A stretch of 64,000 nucleotides of DNA from assembly GCA_010094025.1 (NCBI GenBank), contig ML991782.1, positions 434,001 to 498,000 of the forward strand. The letters run 5' to 3'. Source of the stretch: Viridothelium virens. Lineage: Eukaryota > Ascomycota > Dothideomycetes > Trypetheliales > Trypetheliaceae. Position 1 is the first letter of the stretch. Each line of letters begins with the position of its first letter. The notes under the pieces were generated by a model. That model had not been told where the DNA came from and searched no databases. It saw nothing but the letters and a program-made list of their open reading frames with translations. The position numbers and the translations under genes were made by a program. This document shows, piece by piece, positions 23,041-33,919 of the stretch.

Positions 23041-25051
23041 TTAATACAACCGGTTGGGTTTCCAGAACCCCCCAAAATATTCCTCCCATTGTCTCGTCCC
23101 TGCGCTATCTACACCCTCTCTACCTGATATGACAGGATTCTTGTAATCTCCATTCCTCTCGTGCGCTGGGGCATCTCCGTGCCAGCCCATATGTGCTTGT
23201 CCTTGATCTTTGTCCCAAAGCATTTCGAGACTGTCATCGAATTCCTCTTCAAGAGAAGGGGTACCATAGACGACCCCAGGGTCGAGTGGCGCACTTTGGT
23301 GAAGAAAACTCTCGTCGTTAAGCTCTACACGAATAGGGCGACCATCCTGCGCTTGACTTTCTGCACGTGGTAGTTCAGGTGGTTCACGCTTGGATTTCGT
23401 CCGATCCCTCTGATCCTTGTTATTTCTCCTAAAATCAGTCTGCCTCTCAACCTCACCTACTTTTTGTGCATGATCATGTCGCAATACTTTCAAAAGTGGT
23501 ACAGACAGTGGATTCGCGACTGCAACCTCGCATTCGTGAAGCAAGTGCGAGAGCGACGAAGACGACTCCTGGGTCGGACCATCTTTGACATAGTCGTGAT
23601 TTGTTTCAGTCGCTAGTGAACTCTTTGCATTACGCTCAGTATTGCCGAAACTGAGACACGCCGTATTGGCTATCTCTGCATGTGAATGCGAACTTCTGTG
23701 AGAGGACTTCCTTTGGCCAGCCTGGACTGTATGATCGCAAGCTGCAGCCTTCTGATCCGGGACGTTGCTGTCAAGAGGCTGTTGTAACAACCTCTTGCCT
23801 CTAGAGAATGGCCGTGACTCTCCCAGATGGCCGACCTCATTCTCCAATGAGTCTTTAGGAAGTGGAGTGATGTTTTGCGGCGCACTAAGCGGGATTACAC
23901 TAGACGACGGAGCTGGATGGCGATTGGAATCAGACCAGGTGTAGTGGCTTGGATCACGAGGTCCATTTCCTCTGCCGTCAAAGCTTGGGAAGGGTCTACC
24001 GGAAAATTCAATCCTTGGAAGCACACTTTTGGCACTCGTTGAGCATCCTTGCGTCTTTTCTAAAGCTGCGCATGATGGAATGGTTGCGGAGTGCTTCTTT
24101 ACACCCTGGGGAGTGTTTAGTTTGTGTGCTGACTCATGCGAGTCTTTCTTCTGCTTGTCTCGCTTCGTCATGCTCATGACATTTGGATCGCGCTCTGACA
24201 GTGGAGGCCTTTTCGCCCCGAAGAAAGTTGAAACTTGCTCATCGTAGACTTTTTCCTGCTTCTTCTTTCTAGCGGTGCGTGCTGTCGTTGTTGGCTTAGG
24301 CTGCTCTTCGGACGAATCTCTTGGCTTTTGGAGAAATTTCATCTCAGAGAAACAAAGATCTGGAACTTTTCCCCAATGTTAGGTTGTCTCGAGATCACGG
24401 GTCGATACTCAACTCACGTCCTCGCCCTCTTCTTGGCGACGAAGCCCTTCCATTCTTGAAAATTCCTGCATCTTTTGGGGTTTTAAGCTGTGTCACCAGA
24501 CCTTTCTGTTAGCCGAGTATCTCCTTTGCGAGCCTCCAGGGCCTCACCGTCAAACGGTCTCTTGGTACGTTCTTTGCATGAAAAGTATGTACAAGACTAA
24601 CCCCATGTTTCTCCTTACTGCGTCGGACCTTTTTTCTGCTTTTGGATTTTCTTTGCTTGTCTGGTTCTGTCTGCTTTTGTTTTTGAACCTTGCTTGACTT
24701 CGGGTCGTAGCGGTCTTTCCGTGTCCTTTTCCGAGATCTTCTCTTGTATGGTCCTGTTGACGTGATTGCAGAAACGGACGTTGACGCCGAATGGCCCGAT
24801 GCCTCCGATCGACAGTCGTCACCAGATGCTTCTTGTAATGCTTCTCGTTGGCCTCTGGGTGGGCCTGCCTGTTGTTCCACAGCATCTTCAAGTAGTGAGC
24901 TATCCCTAGAGGGCCGACCCCGTTTGCGCTTAGGCCTCGGCGAAACCGCTTCAGGGTTCGCGCGCTGGAGAAAAGAGGGGATACCTAGTCTTGCGGCCAA
25001 GCTTCTACCCTCTGCCGCAGATGTGTCCTCCAGCCATTGGTCGATGTCCAT
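23041..25051 (-). CDS. Hypothetical basic nuclear-type protein, 628 aa
   Basis: Four exons: 25051-24602, 24571-24548 (a 24-nt microexon), 24505-24418 and 24365-23041. All phases agree. It starts MDIDQWLEDTSAAEGRSLAA. Residues 30-150 are basic with several nuclear-localisation-like clusters (PRPKRKRGRPSRD, KRRSRKRTRKDRYD). The junction of exons 3 and 4 forms a block, IFKNGRASSPRRGRGLPDLC followed by FSEMKFLQKP, that looks conserved-like and may be the functional core. The rest is low-complexity Ser/Lys/Pro-rich, with a short HYTWSDSNRHPAP motif. GRPS resembles an AT-hook but is not complete. I do not recognise a family or function. Nuclear location is inferred from composition. Confidence 0.7.
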
Positions 25052-26835
25052 ATCGATAGTTGGACATCTAGTCTGATAGAAGTTGGTGGAGGCGGTAGGG
25101 TCAGAGTGGGGGTTAAGTCCGAAGTGACATCAACCTCGCGGATGCTGCTTTGTTACCTACGGTGTGGATTTGACTGTATTCTATGGCAGTAGCGAGAGGG
25201 AGTGAAGACGCATGCAGGATGAAGTCGCCTCTACGCTTTCGCGCCAAATAGTTGTGGTTGTGGTTGTCGTCGATGTCTCGCGTTCAGGCCGTCGCCCAAG
25301 TCCAGATTATGTCGAGTGACTTTCACGGGGAAATTGAGCGTTTGTCCGAAATACCTTGCCAATGAAACGTAGTATTGTCATTGAATTTCGTATCTTGGAT
25401 TGCAGCGGCGTACGCGCGTACGACATGGTTATCCGCAGCCCACTGACATCGGAGGTCTGGTACTGGGTTTCTGAAAAGTCGAAAGTTCACGTCAATGGTA
25501 CATCCAGCTGCCCGCCAAGGTAAAGGCAACGGTTACACAAGTACCAAGATTGAGGGTCCGGCGATATCGAGGACTATGGCCGGCGCCTTGACCCTGCAGA
25601 CGCAGAGAATGCCAAGAGGATTCCCAGGAAGATCATCGATGTGAAATGATGGGTATGTTCGAAAGTCTGTCCGGTGCCCGGCGGTGCTCATTAAATAAGA
25701 GATGAAGTCATTTGTTGCCGTACCAATTGGATGGTGTTGCCGTCGGTTGCTTCCGGCACGCTCGGGCCACCAGCCGAATGATGGTAACGGTCTTCTCCAC
25801 AAATTTCCGTTAAGCTTCTTTTGAGCTCCCCCCACCGACGGAACAGGCAAGGCGGGCGGACACGAATCTAGACCCCACCATGCTTCCCCAAGCCTCACCA
25901 AGCTTGGTCCTGTTCGTCCGTTGGGGCAAGGCTGGCGCAGGCGGCATGCTGGCTCTCTGCTTCACACGCGGACCCTCGACTAAGCGTGAACGCTGCGAAC
26001 AAGCGCAGCCACAGGCCTCTTCTCCTGCGCCAATGCCGTGTGTGACGACAAATCAGACTCGTACGAGGAACGTGCTCTTGCATAAGGCAGCTGCTAGGCG
26101 TGTTAGAACGCAGCAAATCGTGATGGAATAGGCCTATTGGAACCACTACCTGGGGTCAAGCTTCGATGAACCGCATGATCTTTTAAACACGGGACGGCGT
26201 CAGTACTCATCCAGCTTAATCGCTTTCTGATCGCGTCCTTCACCCCGCCTGCAACCGCATCCTCCAGCTGCGCATTTGCAATGGCACCCGCATTGTTGCC
26301 CCCAGGACAGCTTCTGCGAGCCAGTCCTCTTATCTGCATCTGCAAGATTAGCCGTGAGCGTTGGCCCGCATTCCATCATGACCTCCCTCGAGTGGTCTCT
26401 ACAATGCTCTTAGCGTCGTCTTCACACGCTGAAGGAGGGTGGCTCTTGGCCTGATTAGGCTCGCAGTTCTTGTGCCCCACCAACGGCGCCTTTGCTCATT
26501 CCCGCATCACCTTTTCCCTTTAATCACCAACCGGATGCTCGTCCGCTTGATAATTTGCCGGACGCAGTCTAAACCGGCCCTCACTCTGGACACGCTCCCA
26601 TTCACTCCACGTAGCCTCGGATCTACCCAGACTCCGTGACCTGTCACCTCGTCCCAGCCCGACTACGAGCCTTGCACGTTCCCTCTCACTTGCAACGTCG
26701 CGCCATCGTGCCGGAACCGCATGTTCGTTTTCTCATTCCAGCCGGCGTCATTCATTCACCATCGTGAGCTCACTTTCTATCCTAGCGTAACCGAGACTAG
26801 GAATTGAGCCCGCCAGAGATCGGTTCAGCCCGATC
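25052..26835. other. Intergenic, no supported gene
   Basis: Nearly 1.8 kb between divergent genes. Several open frames (25533-25901 minus, 25880-26131 plus, 26103-26345 minus) overlap each other on opposite strands and carry no motif, so I treat them as chance. The right part is C/T-rich (26,430-26,800) and probably forms the long leader and promoter of the RRM gene. Confidence 0.4.
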
Positions 26836-27716
26836 ATGTCCAAATTGTTCATCGGGTTCGCACCTCCACTTGCTCAAAATTGACTTTGATCGAAGTATTC
26901 AGGCTTACTGAAACGGTAGCGGCCTCGCATGGCATACTGATGATACAACCCTTCGCTCCAAGTTCGAGGAGTTTGGTCAAGTCGAAGAGGCCGTACGACA
27001 TCGCGTCTCCAGCGCGCACTCTCGCTAACGGTAATCCAGATCGTCGTGAAAGACCGCGATACAGGCCGTAGTCGTGGTTTTGGTTTCGTGCGCTTCACGC
27101 AAGAGTCGGAGGCAGATGCGGCAATCCAATCAATGAACAATGTCGAGTGAGTCTCTGCTTGATCCAAGCTAGATCGTCTTGGAAATTCAGCCAGGATGGA
27201 GTCCCCCCAAAAATTGTGTCTCTTGGCAGTGCGCAGGAGATCAGTGTGGACAAGTACATCTCAATAGCGATGCTGACTTTGAACAGATTCGATGGCCGCG
27301 TAATTCGCGTCGACAAGGCTTCCGATCGCGGTAGCGGAGGTGGTGGAGGTGGCGGCGGCTTCGGTGGTCGCGGTGGATATGGCGGTGGTCGAGGTGGAGG
27401 CTCTGGAGGCTATGGAGGTGGAGGGGGCTACTATGGTGGAGGCGGATACGGTATGCTTGGGAACAATGACCTGAATGGAGTAGAAGATATTAACGTCTTC
27501 GTATAGGCGGCGGCGCAGGAGCTTCACGGCAAGGCGGGGGTAAGTCAAAGAATTCGGATCCACATCGATCAAACGATTTGCTCAACGTATCTAGGTTACG
27601 GAGGTGGTGGATGGGGAGGCAACCAAAGCTACGGTGGTCAATCTGGGGGCGGTGGCTACCAGCAAGGAGGGTCCTATGAACAAGGTGGTCAGCAGGGTGG
27701 TGGCAGTAATTGGTAG
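26836..27716 (+). CDS. Glycine-rich RNA-binding protein (single RRM)
   Basis: Six exons: 26836-26855 (20 nt), 26920-26992, 27040-27146, 27287-27450, 27507-27539 and 27595-27716, for 172 aa. RNP2 is KLFIGGL, split by the first intron. RNP1 is SRGFGFVRF. Between them are [20 protein letters not shown] and [11 protein letters not shown]. After the RRM (residues 1-80, ending [14 protein letters not shown]) comes a Gly/Tyr/Gln-rich domain of [17 protein letters not shown] type, ending QGGGSNW. This is the architecture of plant GRP and animal CIRBP/RBM3 proteins. They bind single-stranded RNA, often under cold or stress, and the glycine-rich tail favours condensate formation. The exact fungal orthologue is not assigned. 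Long read-through frames in introns 3 and 4 are spurious. Confidence 0.92.
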
Positions 27717-28216
27717 AGGCTCGATACCAAGGTTCCTATTTTCAAACCCGGTTTCTCTTCCATTGGGCGGACGATGGGGTTCCAATTTCGGGGCACAGAA
27801 ATGAAAGGACTAGAGACTGCGAACGCTGAAGAAAGGATTCTAATTTGACAATTGCTCTATCTCAAAATTTTTTTAATTCGAGATGCACGATGCGTTGGCA
27901 TTAATTCGACATCTAGCCGGTCCAAATCTTCACGGCTAAATTAAGCTGCCGTGAACGACTGTGTCAATGTATACCATGCGCATCATTGATATCGCTCTGC
28001 AGAAAACTTAGCTGAGTCTAGGAGGTATGCATTGAAGACGCAAGCTTTGACCCATGCGCAAGTCTGGATACCTCTTGGAATGGGAAGGGTCTCTGGGGAA
28101 GCTCATGGAGATTACTCACCGCCGGGTTGCCAAAAATACTGCCGAGTAGCACTGACGTAAATTCTCGGAGTGAGCTTTCAGCATGTAAGAACCATATCGG
28201 CTAGCAAAAAATTGTC
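27717..28216. other. Intergenic between tandem genes
   Basis: 3' flank of the RRM gene (A/T-rich at 27,840-27,960) and promoter of RCL1. Nothing else was recognised. Confidence 0.45.
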
Positions 28217-29440
28217 ATGTCCGATCAACAGTTGAACGCGATTCGCTTCACTGGTCACAAGTTCCTCACCCAGCGACTTGTTCTCTCCACGCTCACTGGA
28301 CGTCCTATACGAGTTTCTCAAATCCGCTCTTCGTCTCCAACTTCTCCCGGCCTGCTTCCCCACGAGGTCTCCCTCCTACGTCTTTTAGAAGCCATTACCA
28401 ACGGGACAATCATTGAGTTTTCATACACCGGTACTACAATAGCCTATAAGCCTGGCTTGATAACTGGCAGCGCGTCCGGTTACGGTGCTGGTAGTGGAGG
28501 TATAATCACTCACGATATTCCGAGCAGCTGTACTCGCGGAGTCAGCTTCTTTCTACTTCCACTTTGTCTCTTGGCACCCTTTAGCAAAGCGCCAGTCAAA
28601 GTCCAATTTACCGGTGCCGGTGTAATTACGTCTGCAACAGCGCACGGTGATATATCAGTTGACAGTGTGCGTACAGCAATCCTCCCTATTTACGAGCAAT
28701 TTGGTATCAGTGGAGATATTGAGCTACGGATATTGCGTAGAAGCAATCCTGGCTATGGAGGAAAGGGTGGTGGAGGAGAGGTGCAGCTCACCTTTGGCCG
28801 ACAGGTCAGATTGCCCAAGACACTCCATCTGCTCAATCCGGGGCGGGTAAAGAGGATAAGAGGAGTGGCATATGCGACTGGTCTTGGTGGCGCGAACAAC
28901 GCCCGCATGACTGAGGCCGCGCGAGGTCTTCTCAATCCTCTTGTCCCTGACACCTATATCTATTCAGACGTCTCAGCTGCCCCGCTGCTACCGCTGGAAG
29001 GAAGAGCTGTGGGCAAGGATGGTAAACCAGCAAAGCGAAAGGTTGGGATCGGGTTTGGAATATCATTGGTTGCATATACGTCAACAGATGTGTTGTACTC
29101 GGCAGACATGGCCAGTCCGGCGGAAGGGGGTGAGACGCCCGAAGACACAGGAAGGAAATGTGCGTTGCAGTTACTGGAGTCAATCGAGCAGGGAGGATGT
29201 GTCAGTATGGCGGCAGCTCCAACTACGTGTATCTTGATGGCAATGGGTGCCGAGGACATGGGTCGAATACAAGTGGGAAGGGACGTAATCGGAAGTGAAG
29301 CTCTGATTGAACTGGCGAGAGACTTGAGAACCTTTGGAACAAGTGGATGGGGACTTCGAGATGCTGAAGACGATAGCAATGATGTAATCGTTAGCATTCA
29401 CGGCCGTGGCATTGGCAACGTAGGGCGAAAGATCGCATGA
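28217..29440 (+). CDS. RCL1: RCL1, RNA 3'-terminal phosphate cyclase-like endonuclease
   Basis: A single exon of 407 aa, starting MSDQQLNAIRFTGHKFLTQR after an A-rich leader. It shows the RTC/Rcl1 fold: FTGHKFLTQRLVLSTLTGRP, EVSLLRLLEAITNGT, ITHDIPSSCTRGVSFFLLPL and RVKRIRGVAYATGLGGANN. The catalytic His of true cyclases is missing from the C-terminal region, and the eukaryotic RCL1-type ending VSIHGRGIGNVGRKIA is present. RCL1 acts with the GTPase Bms1 in the nucleolar SSU processome; a role as the A2-site nuclease in pre-rRNA has been proposed. Length matches the family. A basic C-terminal end is normal. Confidence 0.94.
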   Translation: MSDQQLNAIRFTGHKFLTQRLVLSTLTGRPIRVSQIRSSSPTSPGLLPHEVSLLRLLEAITNGTIIEFSYTGTTIAYKPGLITGSASGYGAGSGGIITHDIPSSCTRGVSFFLLPLCLLAPFSKAPVKVQFTGAGVITSATAHGDISVDSVRTAILPIYEQFGISGDIELRILRRSNPGYGGKGGGGEVQLTFGRQVRLPKTLHLLNPGRVKRIRGVAYATGLGGANNARMTEAARGLLNPLVPDTYIYSDVSAAPLLPLEGRAVGKDGKPAKRKVGIGFGISLVAYTSTDVLYSADMASPAEGGETPEDTGRKCALQLLESIEQGGCVSMAAAPTTCILMAMGAEDMGRIQVGRDVIGSEALIELARDLRTFGTSGWGLRDAEDDSNDVIVSIHGRGIGNVGRKIA

Positions 29441-29715
29441 AAATGTACAGAGTACACTGTATCCATAGCTTGACGCGTTCAAGCCGACGCGAACTGCAAG
29501 CCACGAGCGGTGAGCGGATTTTGCCAGAACTAGCCGAGGCAGGTACAGCAATAAACTTCCATCACAGCGTACACCACGCCCTCTTTAACTGCCCACCTTC
29601 ACTTCTACACCAACTTCAGGTCCTCATTAACTGAAGTCCACGCGCAATACGTGCACGATTCTCACTACTCATAATTCACGTTCCCCCAAATCTTACATCG
29701 TCTTTCAAAGTCAAG

Positions 29716-31525
29716 ATGAACGTAGACGAGAAGCTGCTGCGGCAGACGAAATTCCCTCCAGAGTTCAACCAAAAGGTGGACATGAGGAAAGTCAATATTG
29801 AGGTGATGAAGAAGTAAGTGTGCCAATCAAGAATCGCTCGGTACTGTCATAATCCTGAGTGTCACTACAGATGGATTGCCGGAAAGATCTCAGAAATCCT
29901 CGGCAACGAAGACGACGTGGTGACTGAGCTATGCTTCAATTTACTTGAGGGCGAGCGCTACGTAGGTACCCGCCTTCGAAATCTCGCGACGCAAGCTTAC
30001 CTTAATGAAAGCCGAGTGTCAAGCACTTGCAAATACAGCTCATGGGTTTCTTGGACAAAGATACGCCTACGTTCTGCAAGGAGCTGTGGATGCTATGTCT
30101 TAGTGCCCAGTCGAACCCTCAGGGCGTCCCGAAAGAATTGCTAGAAGCGAAAAAGCTCGAACTCATGCAGGAAAAGGTCTGAACACTTTTGTTGTCCTAG
30201 GACCGGGCTCACCATCGCGCAGAACGAGGCCGAAAAGGCAGCAGAAGAAGCTTCTCGACGTCGTGACCAAGAACGAGCGCGCGAACGCGATCTCGATCAA
30301 GTTCGCCAGCGAGAACGTGCAGACAGAGATCGTGGAGGGGCTCTCAGAGGCCGAGGCGGCCGAGGCGGCAGAGACTTTGAACGTCGTCCTTTCAGAGATT
30401 CCAGGTCGCCGCCCCCGCGACGCCGAGACTCGGATGATTTCCGTAGGCCACCTCCGAGGCGGGAGAGAGACGTATATATACCCAGCACCTCAAATCGAAG
30501 AGATGATCGCCGCCGCAGGTCCCGCTCTCCGCAGTCTAAGACCAGATCCATCTCTCACTCACGATCCCGCTCACCAGCTCGCTCAATCTCTCCTTCACCT
30601 CGACCACGCCGACGCAGAGCGGTATCGGCCTCTCGCTCTCCGCCACCGCGACATCGACGCAATAGGTCTACAAGTACCGCAGATGAATACGAACATAAGA
30701 GACGATCGAGAAAGTCTCCAGCTCGTCGTCGACGAGATAGCTCCGTCTCCTCAGCTGAGAGATCGCGCTCACGTTCACCTAGGCGTCGCACTAGAAGACG
30801 GTCTCCATCATATGATAGTCCGCCGCCACCGTCTCGTCGCTATGCTCGTCGATCGGAGCGACGCTCCAGATCAACCTCGAGACGGCGCTCTGCAAGTCCG
30901 CGCCGTGAACGCACAACTAAGTCCAATGCAAGCAGGACGCCGCCTGCACACCAACACAGAAGCAGTCGTGAGTCACACGCTAATGTTCGCAAGGACCGGG
31001 ACCGACAACAGAGGCCATCTGGGGTCAGTCCACGCGCCAGTCGAAGCCTGAGCCCTAGCTCAGCTCAAAGAGCAACACCGAACAGCAATCGCAAGCGACG
31101 TCGATCCATCGAAAGGTATAACGCTGCCTCCAAAAAACGCCGAAACACATCGTCCGTTGACTCAAACTCGGGATCATCAGCTGACCAGGAACATAGAGCT
31201 AGTCCAATGCTCCAAGAGCAGGATGAGGTGCGTTCCGACTAATCTGGCGAGCAGGGTCTGAACATAGAAATATTCAAAACCAGGCACTGCGCTGTTATGT
31301 TAGCATGTACACCGTTTAGTTCAACATGGACTCTTGGTGTTGCGTAGTCACTTAGCCAGCAGACCTATAATCAAACCATATACGTATCTTCACCGGTACG
31401 AAGGACTGACATGATAGAAGGATACGAAGAAGAAACAACTTCGCCAACTCATGGCGGAGTTGAAGGAAAAGATCATAGCCCAACGAGGGGACCTCAAGCC
31501 CACAATGCCACCTCAGGCGGAGTAA
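29716..31525 (+). CDS. SRRM1-like splicing co-activator (PWI domain + RS domain)
   Basis: Five exons or so. Exon 1 is 29716-29813 (MNVDEKLLRQTKFPPEFNQK, then VDMRKVNIEVMKK). Exon 2 starts 29871 (WIAGKISEILGNEDDVVTEL). A third begins near 30020 (HLQIQLMGFLDKDTPTFCKE), another follows the intron near 30180-30220, and the last is 31418-31525 after a 190-bp intron. The PWI domain (about residues 20-115) carries the WI signature and the FCKELWMLCLSAQSNPQGVP ending of SRRM1. After a charged coiled segment (AEKAAEEASRRRDQERARER) follows a long RS domain with RSRSPQSK- and SRSRSPRRR-type repeats. The C-terminal helix is KKKQLRQLMAELKEKIIAQR. SRRM1 homologues bind RNA and bridge splicing enhancers to the spliceosome in nuclear speckles. 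The exon 2/3 junction is not exactly placed. A 262-codon frame at 30263-31051 in another phase is a shadow of the RS domain. Confidence 0.88.
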
Positions 31526-31889
31526 TGACCGCCAGGGGTCACGATATGACAATTTGTATGTTGAAGATGAGTATCATACTTGTGCATCATAAAGATAGGA
31601 TTGGACAGAAAATACATGAGGTTCTCCCTGATGGATGTTCCCACCATTCACCAGGCGCCATACAATAATACTAATATCCTGTTTATACATTTCTCTGGTA
31701 TTATGGATATCTGCCGATTGCATCGTCACAGTGCGATAGTAGATTGAGGAGATCCCCACGATGCTACCCTCCCAAAATCATAGAACGACCTCCCTTGACC
31801 CAGTCCTTTCTTCTCCGACGTTTCTCATTGCTCATGGACATGCGTACATCGCTTCACGATCATGCACTGTCATGTCGGAGCCAACCCCT
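31526..31889. other. Intergenic between convergent genes
   Basis: 3' flanks of the SRRM1-like gene and of the unknown minus-strand gene. No element was recognised. Confidence 0.45.
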
Positions 31890-32637
31890 TCATGATACGA
31901 CTTCTCCATCAGGAGCATCCGATGTTGCTCCAGCGGCAGCTAACTCTTCAGCGGCAGGCGTTTGTGGAATGTCCACGAGGACAGCGGGGTCTCGGCTCCG
32001 TGAGCTGAGGAGGGCGGCTCGGTGCTATTTTTATTTTTATTTCATTAGCAAATGTTCCTTGTTCGAATATTTGTATTTTTCATTTTTAAATTTTTTTCCA
32101 TATCACTCGCCCCCAGCGGGAGACCTTTTTTTCCCGTTGGGGGTCTCCCCGACACAATTTCCTTTGTTTCATTGTTTTTTCTTCTTGTGTACGAGTATAC
32201 AGCAAATTCGTGTATTTTTAATTTTGTAAACTCACCTCCCGTAGCTCTGCAGTCTCCTCCTCCCTTGCCCCTTCCGCCATCTCCCCTTCTCCCTCTCGAT
32301 TGCCCCCAATCTGCCCATTCATCCTCAGCGCCGCGGCATCGATGCCGGCTCCCACCCTCGCCCCCTCGATACTCGCCTCTGCGATCGCTGCTGCCCCTTC
32401 CCCTCGTCCGCCGGGTGGACTCGCTAACGTGCTCCCGGGGCTCATCGTGCTGTTCGTGGTTGCAGACGTGACACCAGTGCTGTCGAGGGTTTCGGCTCGG
32501 GGCGGAAAGCGGTGGTGGGTAGGGAGGCGGGGAGACGTAGGGGTACCATCCAGTTCGACGGGTTCGCGATTGATAGGGGGGATGTTAGTAGTAAGGGTGG
32601 GCTTTTGCGAGGGCGGTCTGGGGTTGGCGGAGGTCAT
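31890..32637 (-). CDS. Hypothetical protein with DPAVLVDIP motif
   Basis: Exon 1 is 32637-32236 and exon 2 is 32024-31890, joined by a 211-bp intron (GTGAGT donor, TAG acceptor) in phase, giving 178 aa. It starts MTSANPRPPSQKPTLTTNIP, an internal ATG of a longer open frame; I chose it because upstream sequence looks like a leader. The middle is Ala/Gly/Glu-rich (GGRGEGAAAIAEASIEGARV). The end is the part most likely conserved: HRAALLSSRSRDPAVLVDIP followed by QTPAAEELAAAG. It is largely disordered with no domain I can name. The intron is much longer than average, T-rich on the plus strand, and holds a strong hairpin. Function unknown. Confidence 0.6.
32110..32143. repeat. Inverted repeat (hairpin) inside intron
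   Basis: CCCCCAGCGGG at 32110-32120 faces CCCGTTGGGGG at 32133-32143. The 11-bp arms differ at one position and flank a 12-nt T-rich loop. The surrounding intron is strongly A+T-rich, so the GC stem stands out. Confidence 0.6.
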
Positions 32638-33919
32638 GATCGGGTACTCTTGTATCCTTTCTTTGCTTTTGTAGAGTGAGTCGTTCGCTTTCGTCCGGGC
32701 AATGGATTGAAATTTAGGGAGGGAGTGAGGATGCAAGGATCTTAATGGCGCTTTTGAGCTCGAGCGAGCAGCGGCTCTAGAAACAGAGGCAGGCAGAACT
32801 GGTGGCAATGGCGAAGGGCAAAAGACAGCAGGCGGAGCTGAAAAGTCCAATGTTGGCTGAGGCTAATTGTCAAGCCGTGCGTAGCAAAACGAAACGAGCT
32901 CGGGCGAATCGCTCGTCAGCAACGGATTGCGAAAGCGCGGGCGAAGAATGGGGCGAACCGTGACGACACCGTCTATGTAGGCAGGTACGTCAGGTTTGAC
33001 CGGTTGCAGAATATCTGCGGTGGATTTGTCTACAGAGGAGGAAGGGCAAGTTCAGGGGATCGGGAGAGTGGGCAATGCGCCTGTGCGGGTGTGGCTAGCT
33101 GAGAGGTTACGGATATACATGGAGCATCGATATGAGGGCGGACCTAGTGCTGGTGGTAGGGAACGGGAGGGGAAGGCAGCAGCACATCATCATCTTGCTT
33201 AAGGGCGAAGCGGGGCAATTGGTCCCTGCCTAAGGTAGAGGCTTTGTTTGAAAAGGCTCAGGACTGAGACAGTGCAGACAATGCGAAGTAGTCATATCAT
33301 TAGTTACCATACCACCTACACTCAAAGAGTATTCACTTTTGACCTGCCCTCAGACGATAAGGTATCGAACGCAATCAATATTGTTGAGTACCTTGATGTG
33401 CCTAAAATATGATCTAATACGATGGACGCATTAGGAAACCCCTCAGGATGGCCCAAACTGTTCACAGGAAATGGTACAGCTGCTCGCTCCCAAGTCGTAT
33501 GTCCTTGGGTCAGAAATACCTGCATTTCCGTACGTCCTAAATCATTCTCCCAGCACTCGTATACGGTAAATATAGCTGCCCACCTTGCAGTATCCACGTA
33601 AGTCATCACGTAAGCGCCCATTTGAGACGAGATGAGACGAGATGTGAGCGCCTCTCATGACCTTTCTTGGATGCACAATCTTGCTGAAAGCTTGGTCTTG
33701 GTTGAGACAACGACCAGTCCCAGAATTCATACGAAGTAGTGGTTGACAGTTTTCACCAAGGCTCCCGGATAGCCCATGCAGCCGCTTTGCTGGCGTATGT
33801 CTATCATGTACACTGGAAATATAGCATTTCATCGAATCGAAAGTCCAAGAACAAAATTTATACTGAGTGCTTGTTGCGCTCAAGAGGCATATGCTCTCTT
33901 AACGCCTCCAATATTGATT
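32638..33919. other. Intergenic, no supported gene
   Basis: About 1.3 kb between two minus-strand genes. Short frames (32996-33202 plus, 33322-33883 minus) lack motifs and splice support. A small 'gagatgagacgagatg' microsatellite-like run lies at about 33,622-33,645. Confidence 0.4.

Noticed and set aside
25533-26345. Overlapping open frames on both strands between the basic protein and the RRM gene
   Set aside because: No motif, no splice support, and mutual overlap on opposite strands.
27147-27506. A 119-aa open frame beginning in the third intron of the RRM gene
   Set aside because: It contains intron sequence at both ends. The spliced reading joins MNNVE to FDGRVIRVD as expected for an RRM.
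30263-31051. A 262-codon plus-strand open frame
   Set aside because: It overlaps the RS domain of the SRRM1-like gene in another phase. The RS-repeat frame makes sense and this one does not.
33542-33883. A 113-aa minus-strand frame
   Set aside because: No recognisable motif, low-quality start context and no supporting neighbouring exon.
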